Positions 1 to 9,465 of a stretch of DNA of 64,000 nt are shown piece by piece; position 1 is the stretch's first letter; each line of letters opens with the position of its first letter. The notes under the pieces are model-generated. The model was not told where the DNA came from, did not search any database, and saw only the letters and a list, made by a program, of their open reading frames with translations. Made by a program: the position numbers and the translations under genes. This stretch comes from Aureimonas altamirensis (GTDB lineage: Bacteria; Pseudomonadota; Alphaproteobacteria; Rhizobiales; Rhizobiaceae): contig NZ_JAMQCO010000001.1 in NCBI RefSeq assembly GCF_023702225.1, positions 263,442 through 327,441 on the forward strand, read 5' to 3'.

Positions 1-1017
1 GGCGACGGCTGCCGGAAGGGTCAGGAACAGCGCAAACTCCAGGCTGCGGTTCTGCGTGTGCTGGGCTTCCGCCAGGCGCCCCCCCTTCAGGGCGCGCGAC
101 AGCTCCGGCAAGAGAACGACGCCGATGGCGACGCCGACCATGCCGAGCGGCAGCTGGTAGGGGCGGTCGGCATAGGTGAGGATGGACACCGCGCCCGGCT
201 TGAACGAGGCGACAGCCTGCCCGACGAAGAGGTTGATCTGCGTGATGCCGCCGATCAGCGCCGCCGGGCCCGCCAGCGCCAGCAGCCGTTTCAGACCCGG
301 CGTCCAGCGCGGACGCCGCAGCGCGATCGAGAAACCGGCCATGCGCATGGCGACGGCCACCATGACGAATTGCGCGACGCCCGCCGCAAGGACGCCCCAG
401 CTCATCGCGAAGCCGAGCGTACGCGTGGTCTGGCCGGTCCAGAGCGCCCAGCCGAGGACGGCGATCAGGAAGACGTTCAGCAGCGCCGGCGCGGCCGCCG
501 CCGCGAAGAACCGGCGATAGGCGTTCAGGATGCCGCTCACCATGGCCACCAGCGACATGGAGGCGAGATAGGGAAACATGATGCGCGAGAAGGCGACGGT
601 TATGTCGAACCGGTCGGCGCAGCTAAGCGCCTGCGCGGCCGCCGCATCGTCGATGCACAGGTTGAGGCCGGGCGCGATGACGGTACGCACCAGGAACGGC
701 ATGAAGACGATGGCCGGAACGGTGAGCGTGAACAGCACCAGCGTCAGCGAAGAGAATATCTCGGTGGCGAAGCGCCGCGCACCCGCCTCGCCCTCTTCCT
801 CGAGCGCGCGCGAGAACAGCGGCACGAAGGCGGCGTTCAGCGCGCCTTCCGCGAAGAAGCGGCGAAACAGATTGGGAAAGCGGAACGCCAGGTTGAAGGC
901 ATCCGCCACCGGCCCGATGCCGAGAGCGGACGCCATCATCATCTCGCGCGCAAAGCCGAAGATGCGCGATACGAGCGTCGCGCCGCCCACCGTCGCGAAT
1001 TTGGATACGAGGCTCAC
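1..1017 (-). CDS. murJ: Lipid II flippase MurJ (MviN), 3' end cut by window edge
   Basis: Inner-membrane flippase that moves lipid II to the periplasmic face for peptidoglycan synthesis. Translating the minus strand from GTG at 1017 gives MSLVSKFATVGGATLVSRIF and then a FGFAREMMMA stretch, the typical MurJ N-terminus, followed by PNLFRRFFAEGALNAAFVPL. The frame stays open to base 1 (339 codons), so about two thirds of the usual 510-530 residues are present and the C-terminal helices lie outside. The start GTG overlaps the glnD stop in a GTGA arrangement, which suggests translational coupling. The glnD-murJ order is common in rhizobia. Confidence 0.93.
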   Translation of the reverse strand, partial: MSLVSKFATVGGATLVSRIFGFAREMMMASALGIGPVADAFNLAFRFPNLFRRFFAEGALNAAFVPLFSRALEEEGEAGARRFATEIFSSLTLVLFTLTVPAIVFMPFLVRTVIAPGLNLCIDDAAAAQALSCADRFDITVAFSRIMFPYLASMSLVAMVSGILNAYRRFFAAAAAPALLNVFLIAVLGWALWTGQTTRTLGFAMSWGVLAAGVAQFVMVAVAMRMAGFSIALRRPRWTPGLKRLLALAGPAALIGGITQINLFVGQAVASFKPGAVSILTYADRPYQLPLGMVGVAIGVVLLPELSRALKGGRLAEAQHTQNRSLEFALFLTLPAAVA

Positions 1018-3845
1018 GCGCTTGCCAGTCCGGACATCAACGGGTTTCGATTTGCCGTCCCCGAGCTCAACTCTCCCTCGGCGCTCTCTAGCACGGAGGC
1101 CAGCCGCCGCTCGATCCGCTCGAGGCGGTTTTCCCCGGTGATCTTCAACCCGATCAGATCGGTGACGTAGAAGACGTCCACCGCCTTCTCGCCATAGGTC
1201 GAGATATGGGCCGAGCGGATGTCGAGGTTGAGATCGGAGATCGCGCCCGTCAGGTCGCTGAGCAATCCGGGCCGGTCCAGCCCCTCCACCTCGATGACCG
1301 TGAGCGCGTTGGACAGGGCGTTGTCGATCCGCACCTGCGGCGCCACGGCAAACGTGGACAGGTCGCGCGTGCGGCGGCGCGCCAGCATCGTGGGCATGGC
1401 TTCCTTGCCGCCGAGAAGATCCCTGATATTGCGCACCACGCGTTCGGCGCGGCGCAACTCGTCCTCGTCGTCGGGGAAGGCGCGGCTGATGGTGACGATG
1501 TCCAGGGCGCGCCCGTCCACCATGGTGAACACCTGCGCGTCCGCGATATTGGCTCCGGCGGCGGCGCAGCCGCCCGCGATGATGGACAGAAGACGCGGAT
1601 GGTCCGGCGCGATGACCGTGATCTCCGTCATGCCGCGGAAGCGGTCGGTCCGGATGTCGGTGGCCAGCGAAGCGCTTTCGGTGCCGTGGATGAACTCGGC
1701 CAGCCGCACCTGGTCGTCCAGCGGCACCGTCAGGAAGTAATTGTCGTAATGGCTTTCGAGCGCCGCCTTGCGGTCCGCCTCCGGCCATCCGGCAAGCCGG
1801 CCCTCCAGTTCGCCCCGCGCCAGCGCCACGCGGTTGGACCGCGACATCTGCGTGAAGCCGCCCGTCAGCACCGGCTCCGTCTCCCAGTAGAGCGTTCGGA
1901 TCAACTGGCCCTTCCAGCCGTTCCACACACCCGGCCCCACGGCGCGAATGTCGCATACCGTCAGGATGGTCAACAGGCGAAGGCGGTCCAGCGACTGCAC
2001 CTTCTCGGCGAAATCGAGGATGGTCTTACGGTCGTTGAGGTCGCGCTGCTGGGCCACCATGGACATGGTCAGATGCTCCTGCACCAGCCATTCGACCAGC
2101 TCGGTCTCGCGCTCGTCGAGCCCGAAGCGCGGGCACAGGCGGCGCGCGATCGCGGCTCCGGCGATGGAATGGTCCTGCGGGCGCCCCTTGGCGATATCGT
2201 GCAGCAACAGCGCCACGTAGAGTGCCGTGCGATCCTTGATCGTGCCGATGATGCCGGCGATCAGCGGCAACTCGTCGTGATACAGGCCCCGCTCGATGCG
2301 CGACAGGATGTCGATGGAGCGCAACAGGTGCTCGTCCACCGTATAGTGGTGATACATGTTGAACTGCATCATCGCGACGATGCGGCCGAAATCGGGGATG
2401 AAGCGACCCAGCACGCCTGCTTCGCTCATGCGGCGCAAGTGCAACTCGGGGTTGATGCGATCGGTCAGCACATCGACGAAGAGGCTGTTGGCCTCGGCGT
2501 TCTCGCGCAGGTCCGCATCGATCAGCCGCAGCGAGCGGCGCACCAGCTTCAAGGCGTCGGGGTGGTATTCCAGTTCATGCCGCGCCGCCAGGCGGAACAT
2601 GCGGATCAGGTTGACCGGATCGTCGGAGAAGACCGTCCGCGACGCGACGTTGATGCGTCCATTGTCGATCTGGAAGGCCAGCGTCCCGGGGATCGACCGG
2701 GAGCGGCTGCGCAAGCTGCCCAGCAGGCGGACCATGCCCGAGGGCGGCTTGGCGTTTTCCTCTTCGAGCGCCGCGCAGAGGATGCCGGTCAGGTCGCCGA
2801 CATCCTTGGCGATGAGGAAGTAGTGCTTCATGAACCGCTCCACCTCGCGCAGGCCGGGGTGGGTGCTGTAGCCGAGGCGGTCGGCGATCTCGGGCTGGAT
2901 ATCGAAGGACAGCCGCTCTTCGGCCTTTCCCGTCAGGAAGTGCATGTGGCAGCGGACGGCCCAGAGGAAATCCTCGGCCTTGTCGAATATGCGGCCCTCC
3001 CGCCGCGACAGGACGCCGGCCGTCACCAGCTCGCCCGGCGTGCCGACGCCGTAATGATACTTGGCGATCCAGAACAGCGTGTTCAGGTCGCGCAGGCCCC
3101 CCTTGCCTTCCTTGACATTGGGCTCGACCAGATAGCGCGTATCGCCCGAGCGCGCGTGGCGGGCATCGCGCTCGGCCAGCTTGGCGGCGATGAATTCGGC
3201 GCTGGTGCCGGCGACGATCTCCTTGTCGTAGCGCTGCGACAATTCGTCGAAAAGCGCCGCGTTGCCGACGATCAGTCGTCGATCCAGGATCGCCGTCCGA
3301 ATGGTGAAGTCGCTTTGCGACAGCCGGATGCATTCCTCGACCGACCGGGTGGCATGACCGACCTTGAAGCCGAGATCCCACAACAGATAGAGCAGGTATT
3401 CGGCGCACTGCTCTCCCAGCGCCGTCTGCTTGTAGGGCAGCAGGAACAGAAGATCGATGTCGGAACCCGGCGCCAGCGTGCCGCGCCCGTAGCCGCCAAC
3501 CGCCAGCACGCCCACGCGTTCCGCGGCGGACAGGTTCTGCGCCTCGAAGACATGGTCCAGTGCGAATTCGCTGATGACGCGGATCAGGATGTCCTGGAGC
3601 AGGCTGATGCGCCGTGCGCACAAAAGGCCGCTGCCATCCTCGAACAGCATGCGCTCGGCCGCGGCGCGCCCATCGTCCTTCGCCTGGCGCAGACGCTGCA
3701 GCAAAGCGGGGCGGCTGTCCCCCCGCGCCGCGCCGATCGCGGCAAGGTCCGCGGTCAGTCTGTCGACGTCGACGATCTCGGCGATCCGAAGCTGGTCCGG
3801 AGCATGCGATCCGTCGAGGCGGGGTCGGGCATCGTGGGAGGCCAT
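1014..3845 (-). CDS. glnD: PII uridylyltransferase / uridylyl-removing enzyme GlnD
   Basis: Bifunctional nitrogen sensor that uridylylates PII proteins when glutamine is low and removes UMP when glutamine is high. The 943-residue length is normal. The nucleotidyltransferase site is visible as GGYGRGTLAPGSDIDLLFL, with G117-G118 and the metal aspartates D129 and D131. A central HD hydrolase domain carries HYTVDEHLLRSID and LLLHDIAKGRPQDHS. Two C-terminal ACT domains (beginning near MTEITVIAPDHPRL and LTVIEVEGLDRPGLLSDL) would bind glutamine. It lies 37 bases downstream of mutS on the same strand and overlaps murJ by 4 bases. The ATG at 3845 gives the N-terminus MASHDARPRL. Confidence 0.97.
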   Translation of the reverse strand: MASHDARPRLDGSHAPDQLRIAEIVDVDRLTADLAAIGAARGDSRPALLQRLRQAKDDGRAAAERMLFEDGSGLLCARRISLLQDILIRVISEFALDHVFEAQNLSAAERVGVLAVGGYGRGTLAPGSDIDLLFLLPYKQTALGEQCAEYLLYLLWDLGFKVGHATRSVEECIRLSQSDFTIRTAILDRRLIVGNAALFDELSQRYDKEIVAGTSAEFIAAKLAERDARHARSGDTRYLVEPNVKEGKGGLRDLNTLFWIAKYHYGVGTPGELVTAGVLSRREGRIFDKAEDFLWAVRCHMHFLTGKAEERLSFDIQPEIADRLGYSTHPGLREVERFMKHYFLIAKDVGDLTGILCAALEEENAKPPSGMVRLLGSLRSRSRSIPGTLAFQIDNGRINVASRTVFSDDPVNLIRMFRLAARHELEYHPDALKLVRRSLRLIDADLRENAEANSLFVDVLTDRINPELHLRRMSEAGVLGRFIPDFGRIVAMMQFNMYHHYTVDEHLLRSIDILSRIERGLYHDELPLIAGIIGTIKDRTALYVALLLHDIAKGRPQDHSIAGAAIARRLCPRFGLDERETELVEWLVQEHLTMSMVAQQRDLNDRKTILDFAEKVQSLDRLRLLTILTVCDIRAVGPGVWNGWKGQLIRTLYWETEPVLTGGFTQMSRSNRVALARGELEGRLAGWPEADRKAALESHYDNYFLTVPLDDQVRLAEFIHGTESASLATDIRTDRFRGMTEITVIAPDHPRLLSIIAGGCAAAGANIADAQVFTMVDGRALDIVTISRAFPDDEDELRRAERVVRNIRDLLGGKEAMPTMLARRRTRDLSTFAVAPQVRIDNALSNALTVIEVEGLDRPGLLSDLTGAISDLNLDIRSAHISTYGEKAVDVFYVTDLIGLKITGENRLERIERRLASVLESAEGELSSGTANRNPLMSGLASA

Positions 3846-3851
3846 GGATAT

Positions 3852-3885
3852 CCTTTGTGCGTCCGAACGGCCGCACGGCGCTCTA
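3852..3885. repeat. Copy of a short palindromic intergenic repeat overlapping the mutS stop
   Basis: The 34 bases match those at 23158-23191 except for one base in the arm. The core is GTGCGTCCG AA CGGCCGCAC, a 9-bp inverted repeat with one mismatch, followed by GGCGCTCTA. It fills most of the mutS-glnD gap and supplies the mutS TAG stop (3883-3885 read on the minus strand). The function is unknown; it could form an RNA hairpin between the two genes. Confidence 0.75.
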
Positions 3886-6594
3886 TAGCCCCTTTCGCCC
3901 CTGGGGCAAAGCCGCCGAGCCTTCCAGCCGCTTCAACTCGTACAGGGCATCCATCGCCTGGCGTGGCGTCATCGCGTCCGGATCCAGCGCCTTCAGCGCC
4001 TCCAGCACCGGCTCGGTCCTTGCCGACGCCGCTGCGGGAGCGGGCTTCGCCAGCATGGAAAACAGGGGCAGGTCGTCCACGAAGGCAGTCCGCTTCTCGC
4101 CTTGCTCGCCCTTCTCCAGTTCCGAAAGCACATGGCGCGCACGCTCGACCACGGCGGCCGGAAGGCCCGCCAGCCGCGCCACCTGGATGCCGTAGGAGCG
4201 GTCGGCGACGCCCGGCTTCACCTCATGCAGGAAGATCACTTCCCCTTCCCACTCCTTCACGCGCATCGTCGCGTTGCTAAGACGGCCGAGGCGCGCGGCA
4301 AGCGCCGTCAGCTCGTGGAAATGCGTGGCGAACAGCGCGCGGCAGCGATTGGCCTCGTGCAGGTGCTCGACGGCGGCGAAGGCGATGGACAACCCGTCAT
4401 AAGTTGCCGTACCGCGCCCGATCTCGTCCAGGATCACCAGCGTACGCGGACCGGCCTGGTTCAGGATCGCGGCGGTCTCGACCATCTCCACCATGAAGGT
4501 GGAACGGCCCTCTGCAAGGTCGTCGGACGCCCCGACGCGGGAGAAGAGGCGGTCGACGATGCCGATGCGCGCCTTGGTGGCCGGCACGAAAGCACCCATC
4601 TGGGCCAGAACCGCCATCAGCGCGTTCTGCCGCAGGAAGGTGGACTTGCCGCCCATGTTGGGGCCCGTCAAAAGCCAGATCGCGCCGCCCTTGCCTCCGG
4701 ACCCGGCCGGTGGCGACAGGTCGCAGTCATTGGCGACGAAGCCCTCCCCGCCGGCGGCCTTGAGGGCCGCCTCCACCACCGGATGGCGGCCGCATTCGAT
4801 GCAGAAGGACAGGGTATCGTCCACCTCCGGCCGGACCCACGCGTTGCTGCGCGCCAGATCGGCGAGGGCGGACGACACATCCAGCACCGCCACGCCGTCG
4901 GCCGCGGCCCGCAGCGCCGGCATGTCGGCCAGCACCGCCGCGCGCAGGTGGTCGAACGCCTCCAGCTCCAGCTTGAGCGCAGTGGACCCGGCCTCCACGA
5001 TGCGGGCTTCCAGATCGGCCAGCTCCACCGTGGCGAAGCGCATTGCGTTCGCCATGGTCTGGCGGTGCGTGAAGCCCGCATATGAGCCCAGCAGCGACTT
5101 GCCCTGCGCCTCCGGCACCTCGATGAAATAGCCGAGCACGTTGTTGTGCTTGACCTTCAGGCTTTTGACGCCGGTTTCCTCGATATAGCGCGCCTGCAGC
5201 GCCGCGATATACTGGCGCGACTCGTCGCGCAGGGCGCGGGCGTCGTCCAGCGGGCCGATCGCCCCGCTTGCGATGAAGCCGCCGTCGCGCTTCTGCAACG
5301 GCAGTTCGTCGGCCAGCATGGCTGAGAGCAGTCGCTCCAGCGCGGCCGGTACGGCGGCGATGGCGCCAAGGGCGGCGGCAAGTTCGGCGGGCATGTCGGC
5401 CCCTGCCATCAGGCCCTGCAACTGGCGGAACCGGTCGAGAGCCTCGCGCACGGCGCCGAGGTCGCGGGGGCCGGCCCGGTCCAGCGACAGGCGGGACAGC
5501 GCGCGCTCCAGATCGGGCGCGCCCTTGACGGTCAGCCTGAGGGCCGTGGAGATGGCCGGCTCGCGACAGAAGAACCCGACCGAGTCGTGCCGCTCGCGGA
5601 TGGCGGCGGGGTCGGTCAGCGGCTGTGCCAGACGCGCCGCCAGAAGCCTTGCGCCCGCCCCCGTCCGCGTCCTGTCGATCGTGGCGAGCAGGGAGCCCTG
5701 CCTGCGGCCCGACAGGGTGCGCGTCAACTCCAGGCTGGCGCGGGTCGCCGGGTCGATCAGCATGGTCGAGCCCGGGGCGACCTTGCGCGGCCGCTCCAGC
5801 GCCGGCCGCGCCGAAAACTGCGTCTTGCCGAGATAGGACACCAGCGCAGCAGCGGCCGAAAGCTCGGCCCGCGAGAACGCGCCGAATCCGGCCAGGGTCG
5901 AGACGCCGAAGAAGCGACAAAGCCGCTCGCCGGCCGTCGCACCGTCGAACAGGACCGACGGTTCGGCCCGGGCCGCGCGTTGCAGGCGGCGCACCAGCGG
6001 CGCGATCTCGGCCTCGTTGGCAAGCTGGTCGGGATAGATGAGCTCGCTCGGCTCGAGCGCCGATAAATCGGTGGCCAGCCTGTCGCGGTCGGTTCCGGCG
6101 ATGCGGAAATGGCCGGTCGAGAGATCCGTCCAGGCTATGGCGTACTCGGCGCCGGGCCCGCTGCCGCCCAGCCGCGCGACGGCTGCAAGGTAATTGGGGC
6201 GGCCCGGCTCCAGCAGGGTTTCCTCGGTGATCGTGCCCGGCGTCACCAGCCGGACGACCTCTCTGGCGACGACCGATTTCGAGCCGCGCTTCTTCGCCTC
6301 CGCCGGATCTTCGGTCTGCTCGCAGACCGCGACGCGGAAGCCTTCGCCGATCAGGCGCTGAAGATAATCCTCGGATGAAACGACCGGAACGCCGGCCATC
6401 GGGATATCCTCGCCGCGATGCTTGCCGCGCTTCGTCAGGGCAATTCCGAGCGCCGCGGCCGCCTTGACCGCGTCATCGAAGAACAGCTCGTAGAAATCGC
6501 CCATCCTGTAGAACAGGAGACAGTCCGGATTGGCCTCCTTGATGGCCAGATACTGTGCCATCATGGGCGTCGGGGCGGTGTCCGCTTCGCTCAT
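3883..6594 (-). CDS. mutS: DNA mismatch repair ATPase MutS
   Basis: Recognises mismatches and small loops and starts methyl- or nick-directed repair with MutL. The protein has 903 residues, normal for alphaproteobacterial MutS. The N-terminal mismatch-reading motif (Phe-x-Glu) is in [11 protein letters not shown] near residue 35. The C-terminal ATPase carries Walker [14 protein letters not shown] and Walker [18 protein letters not shown], then a [10 protein letters not shown] segment. The last residues ([27 protein letters not shown]) match the MutS tetramerisation tail. It is transcribed leftward towards glnD and is divergent from the small secreted-protein gene at 6800. Confidence 0.98.
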   Translation of the reverse strand: MSEADTAPTPMMAQYLAIKEANPDCLLFYRMGDFYELFFDDAVKAAAALGIALTKRGKHRGEDIPMAGVPVVSSEDYLQRLIGEGFRVAVCEQTEDPAEAKKRGSKSVVAREVVRLVTPGTITEETLLEPGRPNYLAAVARLGGSGPGAEYAIAWTDLSTGHFRIAGTDRDRLATDLSALEPSELIYPDQLANEAEIAPLVRRLQRAARAEPSVLFDGATAGERLCRFFGVSTLAGFGAFSRAELSAAAALVSYLGKTQFSARPALERPRKVAPGSTMLIDPATRASLELTRTLSGRRQGSLLATIDRTRTGAGARLLAARLAQPLTDPAAIRERHDSVGFFCREPAISTALRLTVKGAPDLERALSRLSLDRAGPRDLGAVREALDRFRQLQGLMAGADMPAELAAALGAIAAVPAALERLLSAMLADELPLQKRDGGFIASGAIGPLDDARALRDESRQYIAALQARYIEETGVKSLKVKHNNVLGYFIEVPEAQGKSLLGSYAGFTHRQTMANAMRFATVELADLEARIVEAGSTALKLELEAFDHLRAAVLADMPALRAAADGVAVLDVSSALADLARSNAWVRPEVDDTLSFCIECGRHPVVEAALKAAGGEGFVANDCDLSPPAGSGGKGGAIWLLTGPNMGGKSTFLRQNALMAVLAQMGAFVPATKARIGIVDRLFSRVGASDDLAEGRSTFMVEMVETAAILNQAGPRTLVILDEIGRGTATYDGLSIAFAAVEHLHEANRCRALFATHFHELTALAARLGRLSNATMRVKEWEGEVIFLHEVKPGVADRSYGIQVARLAGLPAAVVERARHVLSELEKGEQGEKRTAFVDDLPLFSMLAKPAPAAASARTEPVLEALKALDPDAMTPRQAMDALYELKRLEGSAALPQGRKGL

Positions 6595-6799
6595 CGCAAG
6601 GTCCGGGGTAAGAATGCGCTCTGCCTCATGCCGGACTTCTATCCGCCGAGCTCCGGCGTGGGAAGCGGCGGCGGCGCCTCGTCCACATCAACGGACGGGT
6701 TCTTGCAGCCGGGCGCAAACGCACGATATGAGCAGGCGGCGTTCATGCCGCGTTCAGCGGCGGATGCTAGTTTCGGGTCGGTTCGAAGGGATGGTTGGA

Positions 6800-7075
6800 A
6801 TGGTGCGCAAACTCGGCTTCGCTCTGGTCGCCCTCTGTTGCCTGACGGGCGCCTCCCTGGCGCAGGATTCCGCCCCGTCGATCTACGACTACGCCCTCCA
6901 GCACCCGACGGAAGATGCCCGGCTTCCCTCGCCTCCGTCCATCGGCGCCTCGGTGCCGCAATCGGTGGAGGTGCATCAGGCCGAAGGCGGCAACGGGGTC
7001 TACGGCTACTTCTATTACGAAGGCCGGCCCGTCGTCGTGGACATGACCACGCGTTCCATCGTTCGCGTCGGTTAG
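6800..7075 (+). CDS. Small secreted protein of unknown function
   Basis: A 91-residue protein not recognised as a named family. The N-terminus MVRKLGFALVALCCLTGASLAQD is a clear Sec signal peptide with likely cleavage after ALA-type SLA. The mature part is about 70 residues, acidic and proline-rich first, then ends in GYFYYEGRPVVVDMTTRSIV, a pattern that resembles the DUF1236 type of C-terminus seen in rhizobial periplasmic proteins. I chose ATG 6800 over ATG 6791 because GAAGGG at 6785-6790 then sits at a proper distance. It is divergent from mutS across about 200 bases and converges on olsB with a 3-base gap. Confidence 0.7.
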   Translation: MVRKLGFALVALCCLTGASLAQDSAPSIYDYALQHPTEDARLPSPPSIGASVPQSVEVHQAEGGNGVYGYFYYEGRPVVVDMTTRSIVRVG

Positions 7076-7078
7076 CGC

Positions 7079-7969
7079 CTAGGCCGCGAAGCGCCCCGCA
7101 TCCTCTCCGTAATGGCTGACATAGCGCGCGCTGATCCGTGAAACGGGCAGGATGACGAGGACGTCCGTCGTACCGAACTGCGCATCCACCACCGCGCCAT
7201 CCCCGATATAGCCGCCCAGCCTGAGATAACCCTTCAGGAGCGGCGGAAGCCCTCCGAGGGCGCGGCGCGGGTCCAGGCAGCGGCTGGCGCCCATGGCGAC
7301 GTGGCGATGCGGAAGGGCGCTGACCTGCCATTCGTCGGGGGCGGACGCGGTCTCGCGCAGGAAGGACAGGGACGTCTCCAGGATGGCGGGGTCCGTTCCG
7401 GCCAGGGATGCGCAGCCGAACAGGACATCGATCCGGTGCCGCAGCACATAGGCCCAGATACCCTGCCAGAGCAGTTCCACTGTCCGCTTGCCGCGATAGT
7501 TCTTCAGGACGCATGAGCGGCCGAGTTCCAGGAATCGCTTGTGCGGGTGGCGCCTGACGAGCGACCCGATCTCGAATTCCTGCTCGGTGTAGAAGCGCCC
7601 GCCGACAGGCAACCTCTCCTGCCGGAGCAGGCGATACGTGCCCACGATCTGCTGCGCGGTGCTGCCGGGCAGACTTTTGTCCAGCACGATCAGATGGTCG
7701 CAGACCCGGTCGAACCCGTCCTTGTCGAGGCGCGTCACCCGTTGAAGGGCTGAGGGCTTCGCCCCGCCCTGATTGTAGAAGACTTCGTAACGCAATGCCT
7801 GCGCGGCCCGCACCTCCAACCGGGATGCCGCGACGCGGACCTCCAGGTCGCCGATCCGGCCGAGCGCCGGCTCGGCATGCGGCGGGCCCGGCCGGCGCAG
7901 CCTGTTCGGCAGGAGTCGAAGGACCGGGAACCCCCGGCGGGTTCCTCCGTCCGCACGATAGACGCTCAT
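7079..7969 (-). CDS. olsB: L-ornithine N(alpha)-acyltransferase OlsB
   Basis: Transfers a 3-hydroxyacyl group from acyl-carrier protein to ornithine, the first step in ornithine-lipid synthesis, making lyso-ornithine lipid at the membrane. The 296 residues match the OlsB/COG3176 length. Characteristic stretches are LRYEVFYNQGG, CDHLIVLDKS, EFEIGSLVRRHP, FLELGRSCVLKNYRGKRTVE (acyltransferase fold of GNAT type), and YLRLGGYIGDGAVVDAQFGT, followed by TDVLVILPV. The first 35 residues are basic and poorly conserved. It sits 112 bases downstream of lspA on the same strand. The identification rests on recognised family sequence, not on the context. Confidence 0.88.
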   Translation of the reverse strand: MSVYRADGGTRRGFPVLRLLPNRLRRPGPPHAEPALGRIGDLEVRVAASRLEVRAAQALRYEVFYNQGGAKPSALQRVTRLDKDGFDRVCDHLIVLDKSLPGSTAQQIVGTYRLLRQERLPVGGRFYTEQEFEIGSLVRRHPHKRFLELGRSCVLKNYRGKRTVELLWQGIWAYVLRHRIDVLFGCASLAGTDPAILETSLSFLRETASAPDEWQVSALPHRHVAMGASRCLDPRRALGGLPPLLKGYLRLGGYIGDGAVVDAQFGTTDVLVILPVSRISARYVSHYGEDAGRFAA

Positions 7970-8081
7970 GATCCGTATCCCCCAGTCATTCGCGCCAGGA
8001 CGCGGGCGAATGCGGATCCTCGTCTAGCGATGGATCGCAAAACTTTGATGACCGCGCCCCAAGCCGTGTTTTCGGCAGAGC

Positions 8082-8600
8082 TTACTCTCGCTCGCCGTCC
8101 CCGGCAATCGCGCGCTTGCGCCGTGCATTGCGGGGTTGCAGCACGAATTCGTCGAGGATGATCAGCGCCGCACCCACGGTTATGAACGTGTCGGCGAGGT
8201 TGAACACCGCGAAGGACCAGACCGGGGTATGGAAATAGAGATAGTCGGTGACATAGCCGAGCGTCACCCGGTCGATCAGGTTGCCGACGGCGCCGCCGAA
8301 GATCATCGCGAAGGCCACATGCGTCAGCATGCGGTTGCGGGGCGTATTCCACCACAGCCACAGGACGAACAGCAGCACCACGCCCGAGGCGGCGGCCAGC
8401 GTCCAGCCGCTGAGGCTGGAGAACATCGAGAAGGCGATTCCCTCGTTGCGCGCGTGAAGGAGCGCGAAGAAGGGCAGTATGGGGATGGCCGATCCGAGCG
8501 GCATGGTCGCGACCACGACCAGCTTGACGAACTGGTCGAGGAAGATGGCCATGACGACCAGGAACACGTTGCCGAGAACGAACTTCACGTCATCATCCAT
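8082..8600 (-). CDS. lspA: Lipoprotein signal peptidase LspA (signal peptidase II)
   Basis: Inner-membrane aspartyl protease that cleaves the signal peptide from diacylglyceryl-prolipoproteins. The 172-residue protein has four hydrophobic segments (near residues 10-30, 65-83, 95-110 and 130-152). The two catalytic aspartates fall in GYVTDYL (D119) and FNLADTFI (D137); GNLIDRV and ARNEGIAFSMF are family motifs. Its start overlaps the 3' end of the SpoU-type methyltransferase gene by 8 bases, so the two are probably translated together. The C-terminus is a basic tail (RNARRKRAIAG). Confidence 0.97.
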   Translation of the reverse strand: MDDDVKFVLGNVFLVVMAIFLDQFVKLVVVATMPLGSAIPILPFFALLHARNEGIAFSMFSSLSGWTLAAASGVVLLFVLWLWWNTPRNRMLTHVAFAMIFGGAVGNLIDRVTLGYVTDYLYFHTPVWSFAVFNLADTFITVGAALIILDEFVLQPRNARRKRAIAGDGERE

Positions 8601-9465
8601 CCGAACCGAGTGTCAGGAGAGGCCGCCGCGCCTCGAAGATCATCAGGCCGGTCGCGATGGCGAGGTTGAGGCTGTCCGCCTTGCCGACCTGCGGTATCCG
8701 CACGAGGACGTCGCAGGCGGCGGCCAGCGCATCCGACAGCCCCGCCTGCTCGTTGCCCATCATGAGGACGCTCGGCCGCGCGGCGTAGTCCGGCTTGCGG
8801 TAATCGACCGTGCCGGCCATGTGCGTGCCGGCGACCAGGCCCTTGAAGCCGGCGCGCCATTTCAGGAAGGCGGCCTCGCCCATGCGGACCACAGGCACCG
8901 AGAAGATGGAGCCCATCGTGGCGCGTACCGCCTCCAGCGAGAACGGATCGACCGTCTCGCCGATCAGGACGACGCCCTTCACGCCCGCCGCATCGGCGGT
9001 GCGCAGGATGGTGCCGAGGTTGCCGGGGTCGCGCACCCTGTCCAGCGCGACGACGAGTCCGTCCCTGCCGAGTTCCAGCGACGGCAGGTCGGCCAGATGC
9101 TGGCGGAACACGCCGATGGCCGCTTGCGGATTGTCGCGGCGCGAAATCGCGGCCAGGACCTTGTCGGATGCCTCCAGCACGTCGGCGCCGGCGGCGACCG
9201 TCCGTGCGGCGGCCCGCGTCAGTTGCGGGCTGCCGGCCAACTGGTTGCGCGACACGATCAGCGTATCGATCTTCCAGCCGGCCTCGAGCGCGTCGAAGAC
9301 AAGCTTCAGCCCCTCGGCCATGAACAGGCCCGTTTCGTCGCGGGTCTTGCGCATGGCAAGGTTGCGGATTCCCTTGACGATGGGGTTGGAGACGCTGGTG
9401 ACCTCCTTGACCCGGCCCGGCGCGGAAAGCGGACGCCCGCGCGGCTCTGTCCTGCCATCGTTCAT
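8593..9465 (-). CDS. TrmH/SpoU-family RNA 2'-O-methyltransferase
   Basis: Predicted SAM-dependent ribose methyltransferase acting on rRNA or tRNA. The 290 residues contain an N-terminal substrate-binding part (EVTSVSNPIVKGIRNLAMRK, then GLFMAEGLKLVFDAL) and a C-terminal SPOUT knot with the three motifs NLGTILRTADAAGV, MMGNEQAGLSD and IPQVGKADSLNLAIATGL. This layout is that of the RlmB/TsnR-like group; the target nucleotide cannot be read from sequence. The start ATG at 9465 overlaps the stop of the upstream methyltransferase gene in ATGA, which is why I chose it over a much longer open frame. Confidence 0.9.
   Translation of the reverse strand: MNDGRTEPRGRPLSAPGRVKEVTSVSNPIVKGIRNLAMRKTRDETGLFMAEGLKLVFDALEAGWKIDTLIVSRNQLAGSPQLTRAAARTVAAGADVLEASDKVLAAISRRDNPQAAIGVFRQHLADLPSLELGRDGLVVALDRVRDPGNLGTILRTADAAGVKGVVLIGETVDPFSLEAVRATMGSIFSVPVVRMGEAAFLKWRAGFKGLVAGTHMAGTVDYRKPDYAARPSVLMMGNEQAGLSDALAAACDVLVRIPQVGKADSLNLAIATGLMIFEARRPLLTLGSDG

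Noticed and set aside
1206-4280. A 1024-codon open frame on the plus strand opposite glnD
   Set aside because: It is the antisense shadow of a GC-rich gene; its product is rich in Arg, Gln and His, has no recognisable domain, and glnD on the other strand is certain.
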